Counted from the first letter of the stretch, positions 28,134-36,713 are shown. The stretch is 64,000 bases of DNA from DATAEG01 sp051001975 (GCA_051001975.1 JBPCMU010000051.1:1-64000), one strand, 5' to 3'. Numbers and translations are program-made. Notes: generated from the letters alone by a model not told the origin.

Positions 28134-29405
28134 TCAGGACATCAGCGCCTTGATATCGGATGCCGCTTGGTCCATAGCTTTCTTCGGCGTGGTCTGCCCG
28201 GTCAGCACTGCTTGGACCTGGGTGGCCAGCGCTGTGTCCATCTGGGCCCCCTTGGTGTAGCTCCAGAACGGCCCAGGTTTGGCGGTCTTGGTGATCGTGT
28301 CCGACCAGGTACTGACGAACTTGTCGCCGGAGACCTGCGACAGGGCCAATCCCTTGGTGGTTGCCGGCGGGAGCGATGCCTTCGAGAACCAGGCGGTGAT
28401 GGTGGGCGTGTCGGTGGTCAACCAGGTGCCCAACTCGGTGGCCTTGTCCGCACCCGTGCCCTGCAACACCACGAGCGCGTGGCCCCACAGCAATGCCTGG
28501 GGCTCGTCGCCGGCGTGCACCACCGGACGCGCGAACGGCGTCACCTTGGCGCTGAGTTGCTTGTCGCTGGACGCTGCAGCCACCGCACTCCGGCCGCTGA
28601 TCGCGTCCTCGTAGATCGCGGCTTTCTTCTGCGCGAACAAGGCGCGAGCGTCGAATCGGTCGACATCCGCGGCGATCAGTTTCTGGTCGTACAGTTTCTT
28701 GTAGAATGTCACCGCGTCGACGCTGCCGGCGTCACCGAGGGTGACCTTGCCGTCCTGGATGATCGTCCCGCCGAAGGTCCAGATCCACGGCTCGATGTCC
28801 TTGAGCTGGGTGACCTTCGTCGATGCTGCATACGGGATGACGCCGAGTCCTTTGAGTTCCTTGAGCATCGCCTCGAAGTCGTCGATGGTCGCCGGCATCG
28901 TCTTCGCACCGATCTTGTCAAGGAAGTCCTGGTTCGCGGTGAGACCGATCGAGGCAGTACTCCATGGCAGGCCATATTGCTTGCCGTTCACCTGGCCGCT
29001 GCTCAATGCCGCAGGCGTGTAGCCGTTCTTGCCGGCAGTGCTGCCGAGATCGGCCAGCTTGCCCAGCGCGGCGATGGAGCCCAGCCAGGCGATGTCCATC
29101 TGCACCAGACCGGACAGCTCGCCCCCGTTCATCTTCAGGGTCAGCTGGCTCAGATAGTTGTTATACGGGTAGGACGCCTTCGACAGCGTTGCCTTGTTCG
29201 AGGCCGCCCAGGAATCGACGAGGGAGTTGAGCGTGTCCTTCGTGGCTGCCTCGTTCAGCGACCAGGCGGTGAACCCGAACTTGGTCGACGTGGTGTCGCC
29301 CTTGTTCTTGCCCCCGCCTCCAGGGGCGCAGGCGGCCAGCACGCCCAGGCCGCCGGCAGCACCGAGGAGGCCGAGCATGGACCGTCGAGTGATGTCGGTG
29401 CTCAT
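28134..29405 (-). CDS. Sugar ABC transporter substrate-binding lipoprotein
   Basis: 423 aa. The N-terminus has a twin-arginine motif (TRRSMLGLLGAAGG) and a lipobox ending LAAC at about residue 26, so it is exported and lipid-anchored. The mature region is a type-1 family solute-binding protein: FGFTAWSLNEAATKDTLNSL, NGKQYGLPWSTASIGLTANQ, ALFAQKKAAIYEDAISGRS and PQALLWGHALVVLQG. It delivers an oligosaccharide to the two permeases encoded next to it. Confidence 0.92.
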   Translation of the reverse strand: MSTDITRRSMLGLLGAAGGLGVLAACAPGGGGKNKGDTTSTKFGFTAWSLNEAATKDTLNSLVDSWAASNKATLSKASYPYNNYLSQLTLKMNGGELSGLVQMDIAWLGSIAALGKLADLGSTAGKNGYTPAALSSGQVNGKQYGLPWSTASIGLTANQDFLDKIGAKTMPATIDDFEAMLKELKGLGVIPYAASTKVTQLKDIEPWIWTFGGTIIQDGKVTLGDAGSVDAVTFYKKLYDQKLIAADVDRFDARALFAQKKAAIYEDAISGRSAVAAASSDKQLSAKVTPFARPVVHAGDEPQALLWGHALVVLQGTGADKATELGTWLTTDTPTITAWFSKASLPPATTKGLALSQVSGDKFVSTWSDTITKTAKPGPFWSYTKGAQMDTALATQVQAVLTGQTTPKKAMDQAASDIKALMS

Positions 29406-29442
29406 AGTTTCCTTCCGATCGTGAATGGAGTGGCGGGCTCGG

Positions 29443-30360
29443 TCAGCCCTTGACCGCTCCGGAGGCGAGTCCAGCGACCAGATAGCGCTGGAGGAATGTA
29501 AACGCGAGAACGACAGGGATCGAGACGACGAGGGAGGCGGCCATCAGATCGGCCCAGGAGGTCTGGAATTCGCCGATGTAGGTGTTCACCAGGCCGGGTG
29601 GCAGGGTCTGTGTCTTCGGCCCGGACAGGGTGAGCGCAAAGATAAAGTCGTTCCAGCCGCGGACGAAGGCGAACAGTCCTGCCGCGATGAGACCGGGCCG
29701 GGTGAGGGGGAGCACCACCGAGTGCAGGGTCCGCCACCGGGACGCGCCATCGATCCGCGCCGACTCGATCAGTGAGTCGGAGATGCCGTCGAAGAAGCCT
29801 TTCAGCATCCACACGCACAGCGGCAACGTGAATGTGCTGAACGACAGGATCAGCGCCAGGTAGGTGTTGAGCAGGCCGTAGGCGTTGAACAGGGCGTACA
29901 GGGTCACCAGAAGCAATGCTTGCGGGAACATCTGCGAGGCCAGAACCGAGTACATCAGCGCCTTGCGTCCGGGATAGCGGAATTTCGAGAAGGAGTACGC
30001 CATGTAAGCGGACACCACGACGCTCAGCAGTGCTGTCACCACCGAGACGATCGCGCTGTTCACCAGGTAGCGCAGCAGTTGTGAGTTGTGGGTCAGCCCG
30101 GTGAAGTGGCTGATCGTCACCGAGGTCGGGAAGAACCGCGGCGGGAATTGAAATACCTCGCCGTCCGGTGTCAGGGACGTGACCAGCAGCCAGTACACCG
30201 GCAACAGTCCGAAGCAGCCGATGACCACGATCGCTGCCCAGGCAACTATGCGTTGGCGTCGGATGTCCGTTCGTAACTGTCGACGCGCTCGCCGCCGGGG
30301 AGTCGGTTCGACAGGCGCGTCCGAAATGATCCTTCCGGGGTGGGTGGTGGCGGTCGGCAT
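29443..30360 (-). CDS. Carbohydrate ABC transporter permease (MalG-like)
   Basis: 305 aa with six membrane segments after a basic N-terminus; TM1 is around IVAWAAIVVIGCFGLLPVYW. The EAA loop SARIDGASRWRTLHSVVLPL contacts the ATPase. The C-terminus ends RYLVAGLASGAVKG, typical of MalG proteins. It forms a heterodimer with the MalF-like permease whose stop it overlaps by 1 bp. No ATPase gene is in the island, so a shared MsiK-type ATPase encoded elsewhere is likely. Confidence 0.94.
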   Translation of the reverse strand: MPTATTHPGRIISDAPVEPTPRRRARRQLRTDIRRQRIVAWAAIVVIGCFGLLPVYWLLVTSLTPDGEVFQFPPRFFPTSVTISHFTGLTHNSQLLRYLVNSAIVSVVTALLSVVVSAYMAYSFSKFRYPGRKALMYSVLASQMFPQALLLVTLYALFNAYGLLNTYLALILSFSTFTLPLCVWMLKGFFDGISDSLIESARIDGASRWRTLHSVVLPLTRPGLIAAGLFAFVRGWNDFIFALTLSGPKTQTLPPGLVNTYIGEFQTSWADLMAASLVVSIPVVLAFTFLQRYLVAGLASGAVKG

Positions 30361-31277
30361 CAGCTAGACCCTCGTTCGCTGAACTGCACATAGGCCACGG
30401 TCAGGACCATCAGCATCAGCATCCACAGAGCGCCCAGTGCGCCTGCCTTGCCGACATCGAAGCCGGTGAAGGCGGTCTGGTAGAGGTCGACGGCCAGCGT
30501 TGTGGTCGCTTTCGCTGGGCCGCCTCCGGTGAGCACGAAGATGGTGTCGAAGTGCTGGAAGTTCCAGATGAACTCCAGCAGCAGGACGATGCCGGCGATA
30601 GGCCGCAGGTGCGGAACGGTGATCGCGCGGAACCGTTGGATCGAGCCGGCCCCGTCCATTGCGGCGGCCTCGTAGAGCTCGCCAGGAACGGTCTGCATGC
30701 CGGCCAGCAGCATGACCATCATCCACGGAAAGCTCGCCCAGCTCTTCGCGATGATCACCGCGAGCATCGCCGTATGTGGCTGACCCAGCCAGGCGACGCT
30801 CGAATCGATCAGATGGAGCTTGAGCAGCAGACCGTTGAGCACTCCGTAGTTGGCGTTGAAGATCCACAGCCACAGAAATGACACGACAACGCTGGGCACC
30901 ACCCACGGGATCAGGAACAGCCCGCGCAGCGCCGCGCGACCACGGAGGTTGACGTTCAGGGCCAGCGCCAACCCCAGACCGAGCAGGAACGGCAGCGCCG
31001 TGGCCCCTACGGTGAAGATGATCGTGCGCTGCAGGTCGGGCCAGAAGCTGCCGTCGAGCACGGTGCGGAAGTTCTGTAGACCGATGAACTTGCGACCCGG
31101 GATGACCAGGCTCTGCTTGAAGAATCCGGAGACGATCGAAGCCACTAACGGGTACGCGACGATCGCCAGGAACAGGGCAAGCCCGGGCAGGATGAGTACG
31201 AACGCGAAACCGATGTCGCCGCGCTGATCCGGTCGGGACAACCGGCCTTTTCGCGGTGGCGCGGTGAGCGTTGTCAT
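30360..31277 (-). CDS. Carbohydrate ABC transporter permease (MalF-like)
   Basis: 305 aa from ATG 31277. Six membrane segments, the first FAFVLILPGLALFLAIVAY. The periplasmic-side LQNFRTVLDGSFWPDLQRT and WVVPSVVVSFLWLWIFNANY blocks are typical of MalF-type sugar permeases. The EAA loop is EAAAMDGAGSIQRFRAITVP. Overlaps the upstream iclR-type gene by 4 bp, so it is translated from the same message. Confidence 0.94.
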   Translation of the reverse strand: MTTLTAPPRKGRLSRPDQRGDIGFAFVLILPGLALFLAIVAYPLVASIVSGFFKQSLVIPGRKFIGLQNFRTVLDGSFWPDLQRTIIFTVGATALPFLLGLGLALALNVNLRGRAALRGLFLIPWVVPSVVVSFLWLWIFNANYGVLNGLLLKLHLIDSSVAWLGQPHTAMLAVIIAKSWASFPWMMVMLLAGMQTVPGELYEAAAMDGAGSIQRFRAITVPHLRPIAGIVLLLEFIWNFQHFDTIFVLTGGGPAKATTTLAVDLYQTAFTGFDVGKAGALGALWMLMLMVLTVAYVQFSERGSS

Positions 31278-32098
31278 CCGGTCGACTCCTCGGCCGCTGC
31301 ACTCATCGCGTGCAACGGGAGTGCGACAGCGCGGTATCCGAGCGCGATACTGATCGTGTCGGCCAGTTCGACGACGGCCTGACCGAGTTCGTCTTGGCGG
31401 GTGTCCAGGTTGACTGCGGAGAGCGGTCCCGAGATCGACACGGCGGCCACGACGTCGTTGCTGCGATCGCGGATGGGTGCGGCGACGCAGGCGCGGCCCC
31501 GGGCCAGTTCCTCGACCTCGGTGCCGTAGCCACGATCGAGCACGGAATTGACCGCGGCGTCGAGGGCATCGTGCGTGGTCAGGGTCCGCGCGGTGAACGC
31601 GGTCAGTGATTCCTCCGTGAGCAGTGCGCGGCGGCTCGCGGCGTCCAGCCCGGCAAGTAAGGACTTGCCCAAGCCGGTGGCGTGCAGCGGATTGCGGGTT
31701 CCGGTCAGGGTGAACGACCGTGGCGCCAGCCATCCTTCGGTATTGAACAGGTACTGCAGGTGATCGTCTTGCCGTTGGGCCAGGTTGACTCCCAGGCCGA
31801 GGCTACTGGCGAGGTTCTGCATGTGTTGGCGTGCCTCGCGATAGACGGGGGACTGGTTGGCCGCAGCTCCGCCGATGCTCAGGGCTACTGCGCCCAGCCG
31901 GTAGGTCGATGTAGCCGGATCGCGCTCGACGAATCGCAGTGACTCGAGGGTCGCCAGCAGGCGCGATGCGGTGGACAGTCCGACTCCGGCGGCGGTGGCC
32001 AGATCCGAGGCACGCAACGCGCGGTGATCGTCGGCCATCGCCTGAAGCAGCGCGGCGGCACGTTCCACGCTCTGGTTGGGCACGTTCTCGACAGGCAT
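31274..32098 (-). CDS. IclR-family transcriptional regulator
   Basis: 274 aa from ATG 32098 (MPVENVPNQSVERAAALLQA); the frame extends to 32212 but overlaps the likely operator. Winged helix: ALRASDLATAAGVGLSTASR with LLATLESLRFVERD. Effector domain: GLGVNLAQRQDDHLQYLF, HATGLGKSLLAGLD, GYGTEVEELARGRACVAAPI and VVAAVSISGPLS. First gene of the minus-strand island operon and divergent from the plus-strand one, so it probably controls both. IclR regulators of this type respond to sugar acids. Confidence 0.93.
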   Translation of the reverse strand: MPVENVPNQSVERAAALLQAMADDHRALRASDLATAAGVGLSTASRLLATLESLRFVERDPATSTYRLGAVALSIGGAAANQSPVYREARQHMQNLASSLGLGVNLAQRQDDHLQYLFNTEGWLAPRSFTLTGTRNPLHATGLGKSLLAGLDAASRRALLTEESLTAFTARTLTTHDALDAAVNSVLDRGYGTEVEELARGRACVAAPIRDRSNDVVAAVSISGPLSAVNLDTRQDELGQAVVELADTISIALGYRAVALPLHAMSAAAEESTG

Positions 32099-32179
32099 GT
32101 GTCTCCACGATTGCGATGAGGTTGCCAACGTGGACTGACGATAGGCATACTGCTGCAAGGCGTCAACCAGAAACCATGA

Positions 32180-32196
32180 TGGAATGCTCGATTCCT
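32180..32196. promoter_or_regulatory. Candidate IclR operator in the divergent island promoter
   Basis: TGGAAT-GCTCG-ATTCCT is a near-perfect inverted repeat with the TGGAAN5TTCCA-like shape of several IclR-family sites. It lies between iclR (start 32098) and the plus-strand operon (start 32232). A TTGACA hexamer follows at 32202-32207 but has no clear -10 at the right distance. Confidence 0.5.
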
Positions 32197-32231
32197 GCAA
32201 CTTGACATCCATAATGAGAGGGCGGTGGCGA

Positions 32232-33383
32232 GTGAAAATCGCGGAGGTCCGGACTTATCCGGTGCGAGTGCAGGCGGAAGCCAGCTATCTCGGTACGCCG
32301 CCGGACGGGACCGCGACGGCCTACTTCACCCGGGCGCCCTGGCGCAGCCTCTACTCGGCCGGATTCGAGTCGATGCTGGTCAAGATAACTACCGACGACG
32401 GACTGGTCGGCTGGGGTGAAGCGCTGGCGCCGGTTGGTCCGCAAATCAGCGCCGCTGTCGTGGATCTGTTGCTCACCCCGGCGCTGCTGGGTGAGGATCC
32501 GACTGCGGTGCGGCCGTTGGCCAGCCGGTTGAGCGGTCTGATGCGCGAGCGTGGCCACCTCGTCGGGCACCAGGCCGACGCGCTGGCGGCCGTCGACGTC
32601 GCTCTGTGGGACCTCGCCGGGCGCGCGGCGGGGCTACCAGTGGCCGATCTCCTCGGTGGTGCGTTCCGGCGGCAGATCCCGTACTACATATCCGGCCTGC
32701 CGCGTCCGGACGATGCGGCCCGCGTAGAGCTGATGGCCTCGTGGGTGGCCGACGGACAGCGCCGAGTGAAGCTGCATCTAGGCCAGGGGGTGGCCGCTGA
32801 CCTGGCCACCTTCGACGCCGTCGCAGCCGTGCATCCGGACCTGCAGATCGCCGTCGACGCGCATTGGGCGTACACCGGATCCGAGGCGACCCGACTCGGC
32901 CGGGCGCTGGATGAGCGAGGCGCCTGGTTCCTCGAGGCACCCCTACAACCGGAGGATCTCGCCGGGCACCGCGAACTCGCTGCTGATGTGATCACGCCTA
33001 TCGCCGTCGGCGAGACGTTGCGCAACAGGTTCGAGTTCGCGCAGTGGTTCGCTGCCCGTGGTATGGACATCGCTCAGCCCGACGTCGGACGCACCGGAAT
33101 CACCGAAGCGATAGTCATCGCTGGTCTGGCGTCGGCGGCCTTCGTGCCGGTCGCGCCGCATCACTCGGTGGGCCTCGGTGTCGTGTTGGCGGCTGGGCTG
33201 CACGTGGCAGCCGCTGTCGAGAACCTGGCCGTGTTCGAGTTCCAACCGGATACCACGCCGGTTGGCAACGGCATTCTGCGTGCACCCGTCGAACGCGGTG
33301 GCGCCGGCTTCGTCCTTCCTGACGGCCCGGGGTTGGGCGTCGAGGTGGACGAGGCCGCCGTGCAGGCTGCGGTGATCGGATGA
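32232..33383 (+). CDS. Enolase-superfamily (MR/MLE) sugar acid dehydratase 2
   Basis: 383 aa from GTG 32232 (GAGAGGG about 10 nt upstream); in-frame ATG 32214 is less well placed. It has a complete acid-sugar dehydratase set: RRVKLHLG (Lys), VDAHWAYTG (metal Asp), WFLEAPLQPED (metal Glu), PIAVGETLRNRFEF (metal Glu), IAQPDVGRTG and PVAPHHSVGLGVVLAAG (catalytic His). The N-terminal cap includes GWGEALAPVGPQ. It differs clearly from dehydratase 1, so the two probably handle different aldonates or one is a racemase. First gene of the plus-strand operon. Confidence 0.88.
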   Translation: MKIAEVRTYPVRVQAEASYLGTPPDGTATAYFTRAPWRSLYSAGFESMLVKITTDDGLVGWGEALAPVGPQISAAVVDLLLTPALLGEDPTAVRPLASRLSGLMRERGHLVGHQADALAAVDVALWDLAGRAAGLPVADLLGGAFRRQIPYYISGLPRPDDAARVELMASWVADGQRRVKLHLGQGVAADLATFDAVAAVHPDLQIAVDAHWAYTGSEATRLGRALDERGAWFLEAPLQPEDLAGHRELAADVITPIAVGETLRNRFEFAQWFAARGMDIAQPDVGRTGITEAIVIAGLASAAFVPVAPHHSVGLGVVLAAGLHVAAAVENLAVFEFQPDTTPVGNGILRAPVERGGAGFVLPDGPGLGVEVDEAAVQAAVIG

Positions 33384-34288
33384 GGGCCGCAGCGATGCGC
33401 ATTGGTGGGCTCATCCCGGTGCTGGCGACACCGTTCACCGAGGACGGCGAGGTGGATCTTCGCTCGCTGACCACCCTGACCGAGTTTCAGGTCGGCGCCG
33501 GCGCCGACGGGGTCGCGCTGTTCGGTCACGCGTCGGAGGGTTTCAGCCTCACTACGGTCGAGCGCGCGGAGATACTGAAGACCGTGCGAGCTGCCGTACC
33601 GGACCCGTTCCCGATAGTGGCCGGAGTGTCGGCCACCGGGACAGGCGAGGCCGTTGAGCTCGCGGACCGCGCCGCAGATGGTGGGGCCGCCGCGCTCATG
33701 GTGCTCCCGCCCCACATGGTGGCGCCGAGTCCGGACCAGCTGGTCGACTTCTATGCCGCCGTTGCCGCCGCCGGAGTACCGGTCATGGTGCAGGACGCCC
33801 CGGGGAACTCTCGGGTGTCGATGAGCGTGGAGCTGATCACCCGGCTGGCCGAGGTCGACGGGGTCGACTCGGTGAAGGTGGAGACGCAGCCGACGACGCC
33901 GAAGGTGGCTGACCTCGTTGCAGCCGCGCCGGCCGGGTTCGACGTGTTCGGCGGCCAGAACGCACTCTTCTGCCTGGAGGAGTACGACCGAGGAGCAGTC
34001 GGCACCATGCCGGCCGGCGAGTTCACCGACCTGTTGCGCCCGGTGCTCGACGCCTTCGTGACCGGCGACCGCGCCGGCGCCCGGGCCGGCTTCACTGCGC
34101 TGCTGCCGTTGATCCGGTTCGGGCTTCAGCCGGGGCTGGCCTGGGCAGTGCACAAGCAGGTGATGGTGGCCCGCGGTTTGATCGCGACGGCCACGGTGCG
34201 CGCGCCGGCGCAACCGCTGGACGAGTCGGCCAGTCGCTGGCTCGCGGACCTGCTCGACGACCTCGGTCTAGGCGGTTCGCCGCAGTGA
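33380..34288 (+). CDS. DapA/NAL-superfamily 2-keto-3-deoxy sugar acid aldolase
   Basis: 302 aa, TIM barrel, class I aldolase/dehydratase. N-terminus GLIPVLATPFTEDGEVDLRS; GHASEGFSLTTVERAEIL at the substrate end. The Schiff-base Lys is in VDSVKVETQ at about residue 170. The usual YNxP segment with the catalytic Tyr reads VQDAPGNS here, so the Tyr is absent; this marks a subgroup with different chemistry. Proposed job: split the 2-keto-3-deoxy acid made by the dehydratase into pyruvate and an aldehyde. Overlaps the dehydratase stop by 4 bp (ATGA). Confidence 0.85.
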   Translation: MRAAAMRIGGLIPVLATPFTEDGEVDLRSLTTLTEFQVGAGADGVALFGHASEGFSLTTVERAEILKTVRAAVPDPFPIVAGVSATGTGEAVELADRAADGGAAALMVLPPHMVAPSPDQLVDFYAAVAAAGVPVMVQDAPGNSRVSMSVELITRLAEVDGVDSVKVETQPTTPKVADLVAAAPAGFDVFGGQNALFCLEEYDRGAVGTMPAGEFTDLLRPVLDAFVTGDRAGARAGFTALLPLIRFGLQPGLAWAVHKQVMVARGLIATATVRAPAQPLDESASRWLADLLDDLGLGGSPQ

Positions 34289-35004
34289 CCCGGGGCGTCT
34301 TCGTCGCCGGCGCGAGCAGCCCGATCGGGTTGGCTGTCGCCGCCGAGTTCGCTGCGTCCGGTGACCGCGTCGTCGGCGCCTCGCTGGAATCGTGCGACGC
34401 TCCGGTGTTCGCCCAGCATCTCGTCGTCGACCTGGCGAAACCGCAGAGTGCTGCGCGGGCCGTTCGCTACGCCGCCGAGGTGCTGGGCCGGCTGGACGTG
34501 ATCATTCTTGCCGCCGCGGTCATGCCGGTAGCTTCCGCGGTAAAAACGACCGACGAGCAGTGGCATACCGCCGTCGCGAGCACTCTGGACGGCGCGTTCT
34601 GGGTGGCCCGGGAGTCCCTGCGGTTGCTCGGCGCCGGGTCGAGCATCGTGGCCATCACGTCGGTGAACGCGACGCTGGCCGCTCCGAGCCTGCCGGGGTA
34701 TGCCGCCGCCAAAGCCGGGGTGGAAGGGCTGATCCGGCAGTTGGCACTGCAGTACGGACCCGCTGGCATCAGGGTGAATGCGGTCGCTCCCGGGATGATC
34801 GGGAATGCCGAGCTGCCTGGGGTTGCCGACGGTTATCCGCTGGGGCGGGTCGGCCGGCCCGAGGAGGTGGCCGCTGCCGTGGCATTCCTTGCATCGTCAG
34901 CTGCGAGTTTCATCACCGGGGTCACGTTGCCCGTCGACGGAGGGCTGGCCATTTCCTCGCCGGCCGCCTGGCTGCGTCCGGACCTGCGCGCCCGGTTCCT
35001 TTAG
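34285..35004 (+). CDS. Short-chain dehydrogenase/reductase (sugar dehydrogenase candidate)
   Basis: 239 aa, Rossmann fold. Cofactor loop VFVAGASSPIGLAVAAEF (TGxxxGxG variant); an Asp in VVDLAKPQ; catalytic Ser in AITSVNATLA and YxxxK in PGYAAAKAGVEGL; C-terminal FITGVTLPVDGG. In the context of lactonase, dehydratase and aldolase it may oxidise an aldose to its lactone (as L-rhamnose 1-dehydrogenases do) or act on a ketouronate like KduD. Start GTG overlaps the aldolase stop; its own stop overlaps that of convergent fasR. Confidence 0.87.
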   Translation: MTRGVFVAGASSPIGLAVAAEFAASGDRVVGASLESCDAPVFAQHLVVDLAKPQSAARAVRYAAEVLGRLDVIILAAAVMPVASAVKTTDEQWHTAVASTLDGAFWVARESLRLLGAGSSIVAITSVNATLAAPSLPGYAAAKAGVEGLIRQLALQYGPAGIRVNAVAPGMIGNAELPGVADGYPLGRVGRPEEVAAAVAFLASSAASFITGVTLPVDGGLAISSPAAWLRPDLRARFL

Positions 35005-36248
35005 CCCGCCGCGCTCAGTCGGCCGAGGCCGATCGCGATGCGGATCGTGTAGGCCTCACGGGGCTGGGTCGGCGACAGCCCGCAGACGGTGGCCACCCGG
35101 CGCAGCCGGTAACGGACCGTGTTCGGGTGCACGAACAGGGCCCGGGCGGTCGCCTCCAGCGAGCTGCCGCCGTCGAAGTAGGCGTCGATCGTGCTCAGCA
35201 ACGTGTCACCGGCGGCCAGTAGTGGGGCGTAGACCGAGCGGACCAGGTGATGCCGGGCCGCCGCCTCGCCGGACAGGGCGCGCTCGGCGAGCAGTTCATC
35301 GGCTGCCACCGGCCGCGGGGCAGCCGGCCACGCCGCCACCACCGAGAGACCGTTCAACGCGGCGCGGGTCGAGTCGCCCGCGGCCGCGATGTCCACGACG
35401 AGTGGTCCCGCGACGACCGGCTCCTCCGCAGCGAACACGTCCAGGAACGAGGCCGATACGTCGACGTCAGCCGATACGCCACCGACGACGACCACCAGCC
35501 GGTCGGCATGCACCCCGGCCATGCAGTCCAACTTCAGCCGGCGGGCCGTGCGGTGCACCAGTTCCAGGGTCGCGGTCGGATCCAGGTCGGGCGCTCCGCC
35601 GACGATCGCGGCGACGGATCCCGCGCGGTGCCAGCCGAGCGCGGCCGCCTGGCTGGACGGCGCGGACTCGCTCGTGTCAGTGCCGCGGACGAGCCCGTCG
35701 ATGACCAGTGATTCCAATCGGGCATCCCAGGCGCCGCGGCTCTCCGCGGCGCCGGCGTAGACCCGGGCCGCGGCGAACGCGATCTCCCGGGAGAACCGCA
35801 GCATCGACTCACGAACCTCGATCTCGTCGCCGGGCGCGGCCAGCAACGGCACCCGCTCCTCCACGACACCGACCATCACCCGGACCATCTCGACGGTCTG
35901 GCGCAGTGACACGGTGCGGGTGAGCTCTGGCGGTGCCGCGCCGAAGACGTCGGTGGCCAGACTCATCGCGTCGGTAGGGGAGCGCATCCATTCGACGAAG
36001 CTGCTCACCCCGGCCTGCGCGACGAGGGTGACCCAGCTGCGCTGGTTGGCCGGCAACGCGCGGAACCAGGCGAGCGTGTCGTCCATCTTCGCCACGCTCT
36101 GTGTCGCCAGCGCGCCGGAGGATCTCTCGATCCGCCGGATCGTCTCCTCCTCGACGTCACCCACGACGAGCAGCCTGCCACGCGCGGGGTCTTCCCGGCG
36201 CCCGGTCCGGCGAGGATCATGGTGCGTCACCACGGGGGGAGCGGTCAT
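35001..36248 (-). CDS. fasR: PucR-type regulator of fatty-acid synthesis (FasR)
   Basis: About 415 aa from ATG 36248. The N-terminal part DVEEETIRRIERSSGALATQ and SSFVEWMRSPTDAMSLATDV resembles mycobacterial FasR. A central GGDEF-like region follows, and the C-terminal PucR helix-turn-helix is LEATARALFVHPNTVRYRLR. In mycobacteria and streptomycetes fasR directly precedes fabD and activates fatty-acid synthase genes in response to acyl-CoA. Here 11 kb of carbohydrate genes intervene. Its ATG overlaps, on the opposite strand, the ATG of the divergent gene, so a later start (GTG near 36188) is possible. Confidence 0.88.
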   Translation of the reverse strand: MTAPPVVTHHDPRRTGRREDPARGRLLVVGDVEEETIRRIERSSGALATQSVAKMDDTLAWFRALPANQRSWVTLVAQAGVSSFVEWMRSPTDAMSLATDVFGAAPPELTRTVSLRQTVEMVRVMVGVVEERVPLLAAPGDEIEVRESMLRFSREIAFAAARVYAGAAESRGAWDARLESLVIDGLVRGTDTSESAPSSQAAALGWHRAGSVAAIVGGAPDLDPTATLELVHRTARRLKLDCMAGVHADRLVVVVGGVSADVDVSASFLDVFAAEEPVVAGPLVVDIAAAGDSTRAALNGLSVVAAWPAAPRPVAADELLAERALSGEAAARHHLVRSVYAPLLAAGDTLLSTIDAYFDGGSSLEATARALFVHPNTVRYRLRRVATVCGLSPTQPREAYTIRIAIGLGRLSAAG

Positions 36249-36648
36249 GGCCGGCACCAAGGACGACCCCTGGAGGTTGCACACGCCACCGGGTAGTTCG
36301 GCCTACGAGATGTACCGCGACGATGCCACCGAGCCAGCCCAATTGATGTGTCAGGTCGGCGCTACTCGGCTGGCCTATGACGTCCGCTGCATCGACGACA
36401 CGGTGGTGATGCTTACCGCGCACGGCGATTGGATGCCGCTCGGCGCCGTAGACGAGCAGAAGCCCGCTGCCGAAGGCACGCTGGAGGCCTGGGCACGCAG
36501 CAGCGACAATCCGATCGGCGATTGGTACGGCCTGCGCAAGGGCTACCGCGGCAGGTTCGCGATGTACGTCCCGCCGTTGCTGGAGGAGCTCGGTCTGGTC
36601 GAGCTGGAGCATAATCCGCGGAACAATCGGGTTCGGATTCGTCAGTAG
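36247..36648 (+). CDS. Conserved actinobacterial protein of unknown function
   Basis: 133 aa. It begins DDPWRLHTPPGSSAYEMYRD and contains RLAYDVRCIDDTV, HGDWMPLGAVDEQKP and YGLRKGYRGRFAMYVPPLLE, a conserved actinobacterial hypothetical pattern. Soluble, no signal. It is divergent from fasR with overlapping start codons. Confidence 0.75.
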   Translation: MAGTKDDPWRLHTPPGSSAYEMYRDDATEPAQLMCQVGATRLAYDVRCIDDTVVMLTAHGDWMPLGAVDEQKPAAEGTLEAWARSSDNPIGDWYGLRKGYRGRFAMYVPPLLEELGLVELEHNPRNNRVRIRQ

Positions 36649-36675
36649 CGTTGTGAATTAAGGCTGGCCCCGGAG

Positions 36676-36706
36676 TTGACTTCAAGTTCACTTGAAGTCA
36701 GAGACT
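36676..36706 (+). promoter_or_regulatory. MerR-type promoter/operator of the split transketolase
   Basis: TGACTTCAAGT-TC-ACTTGAAGTCA (36677-36700) is a perfect 11-bp inverted repeat resembling SoxR/MerR boxes (CTCAAGTT-AACTTGAG type). It sits exactly in a 19-bp spacer between TTGACT (36676-36681, -35) and GAGACT (36701-36706, weak -10), the hallmark of MerR-activated promoters. Transcription would start at or next to the ATG at 36714, so the message is probably leaderless. Confidence 0.72.
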
Positions 36707-36713
36707 GACCAGC

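Noticed and set aside
32202..32207. TTGACA as -35 of the dehydratase operon
   Set aside because: No acceptable -10 hexamer at 16-19 bp; it may still be part of a regulator site.
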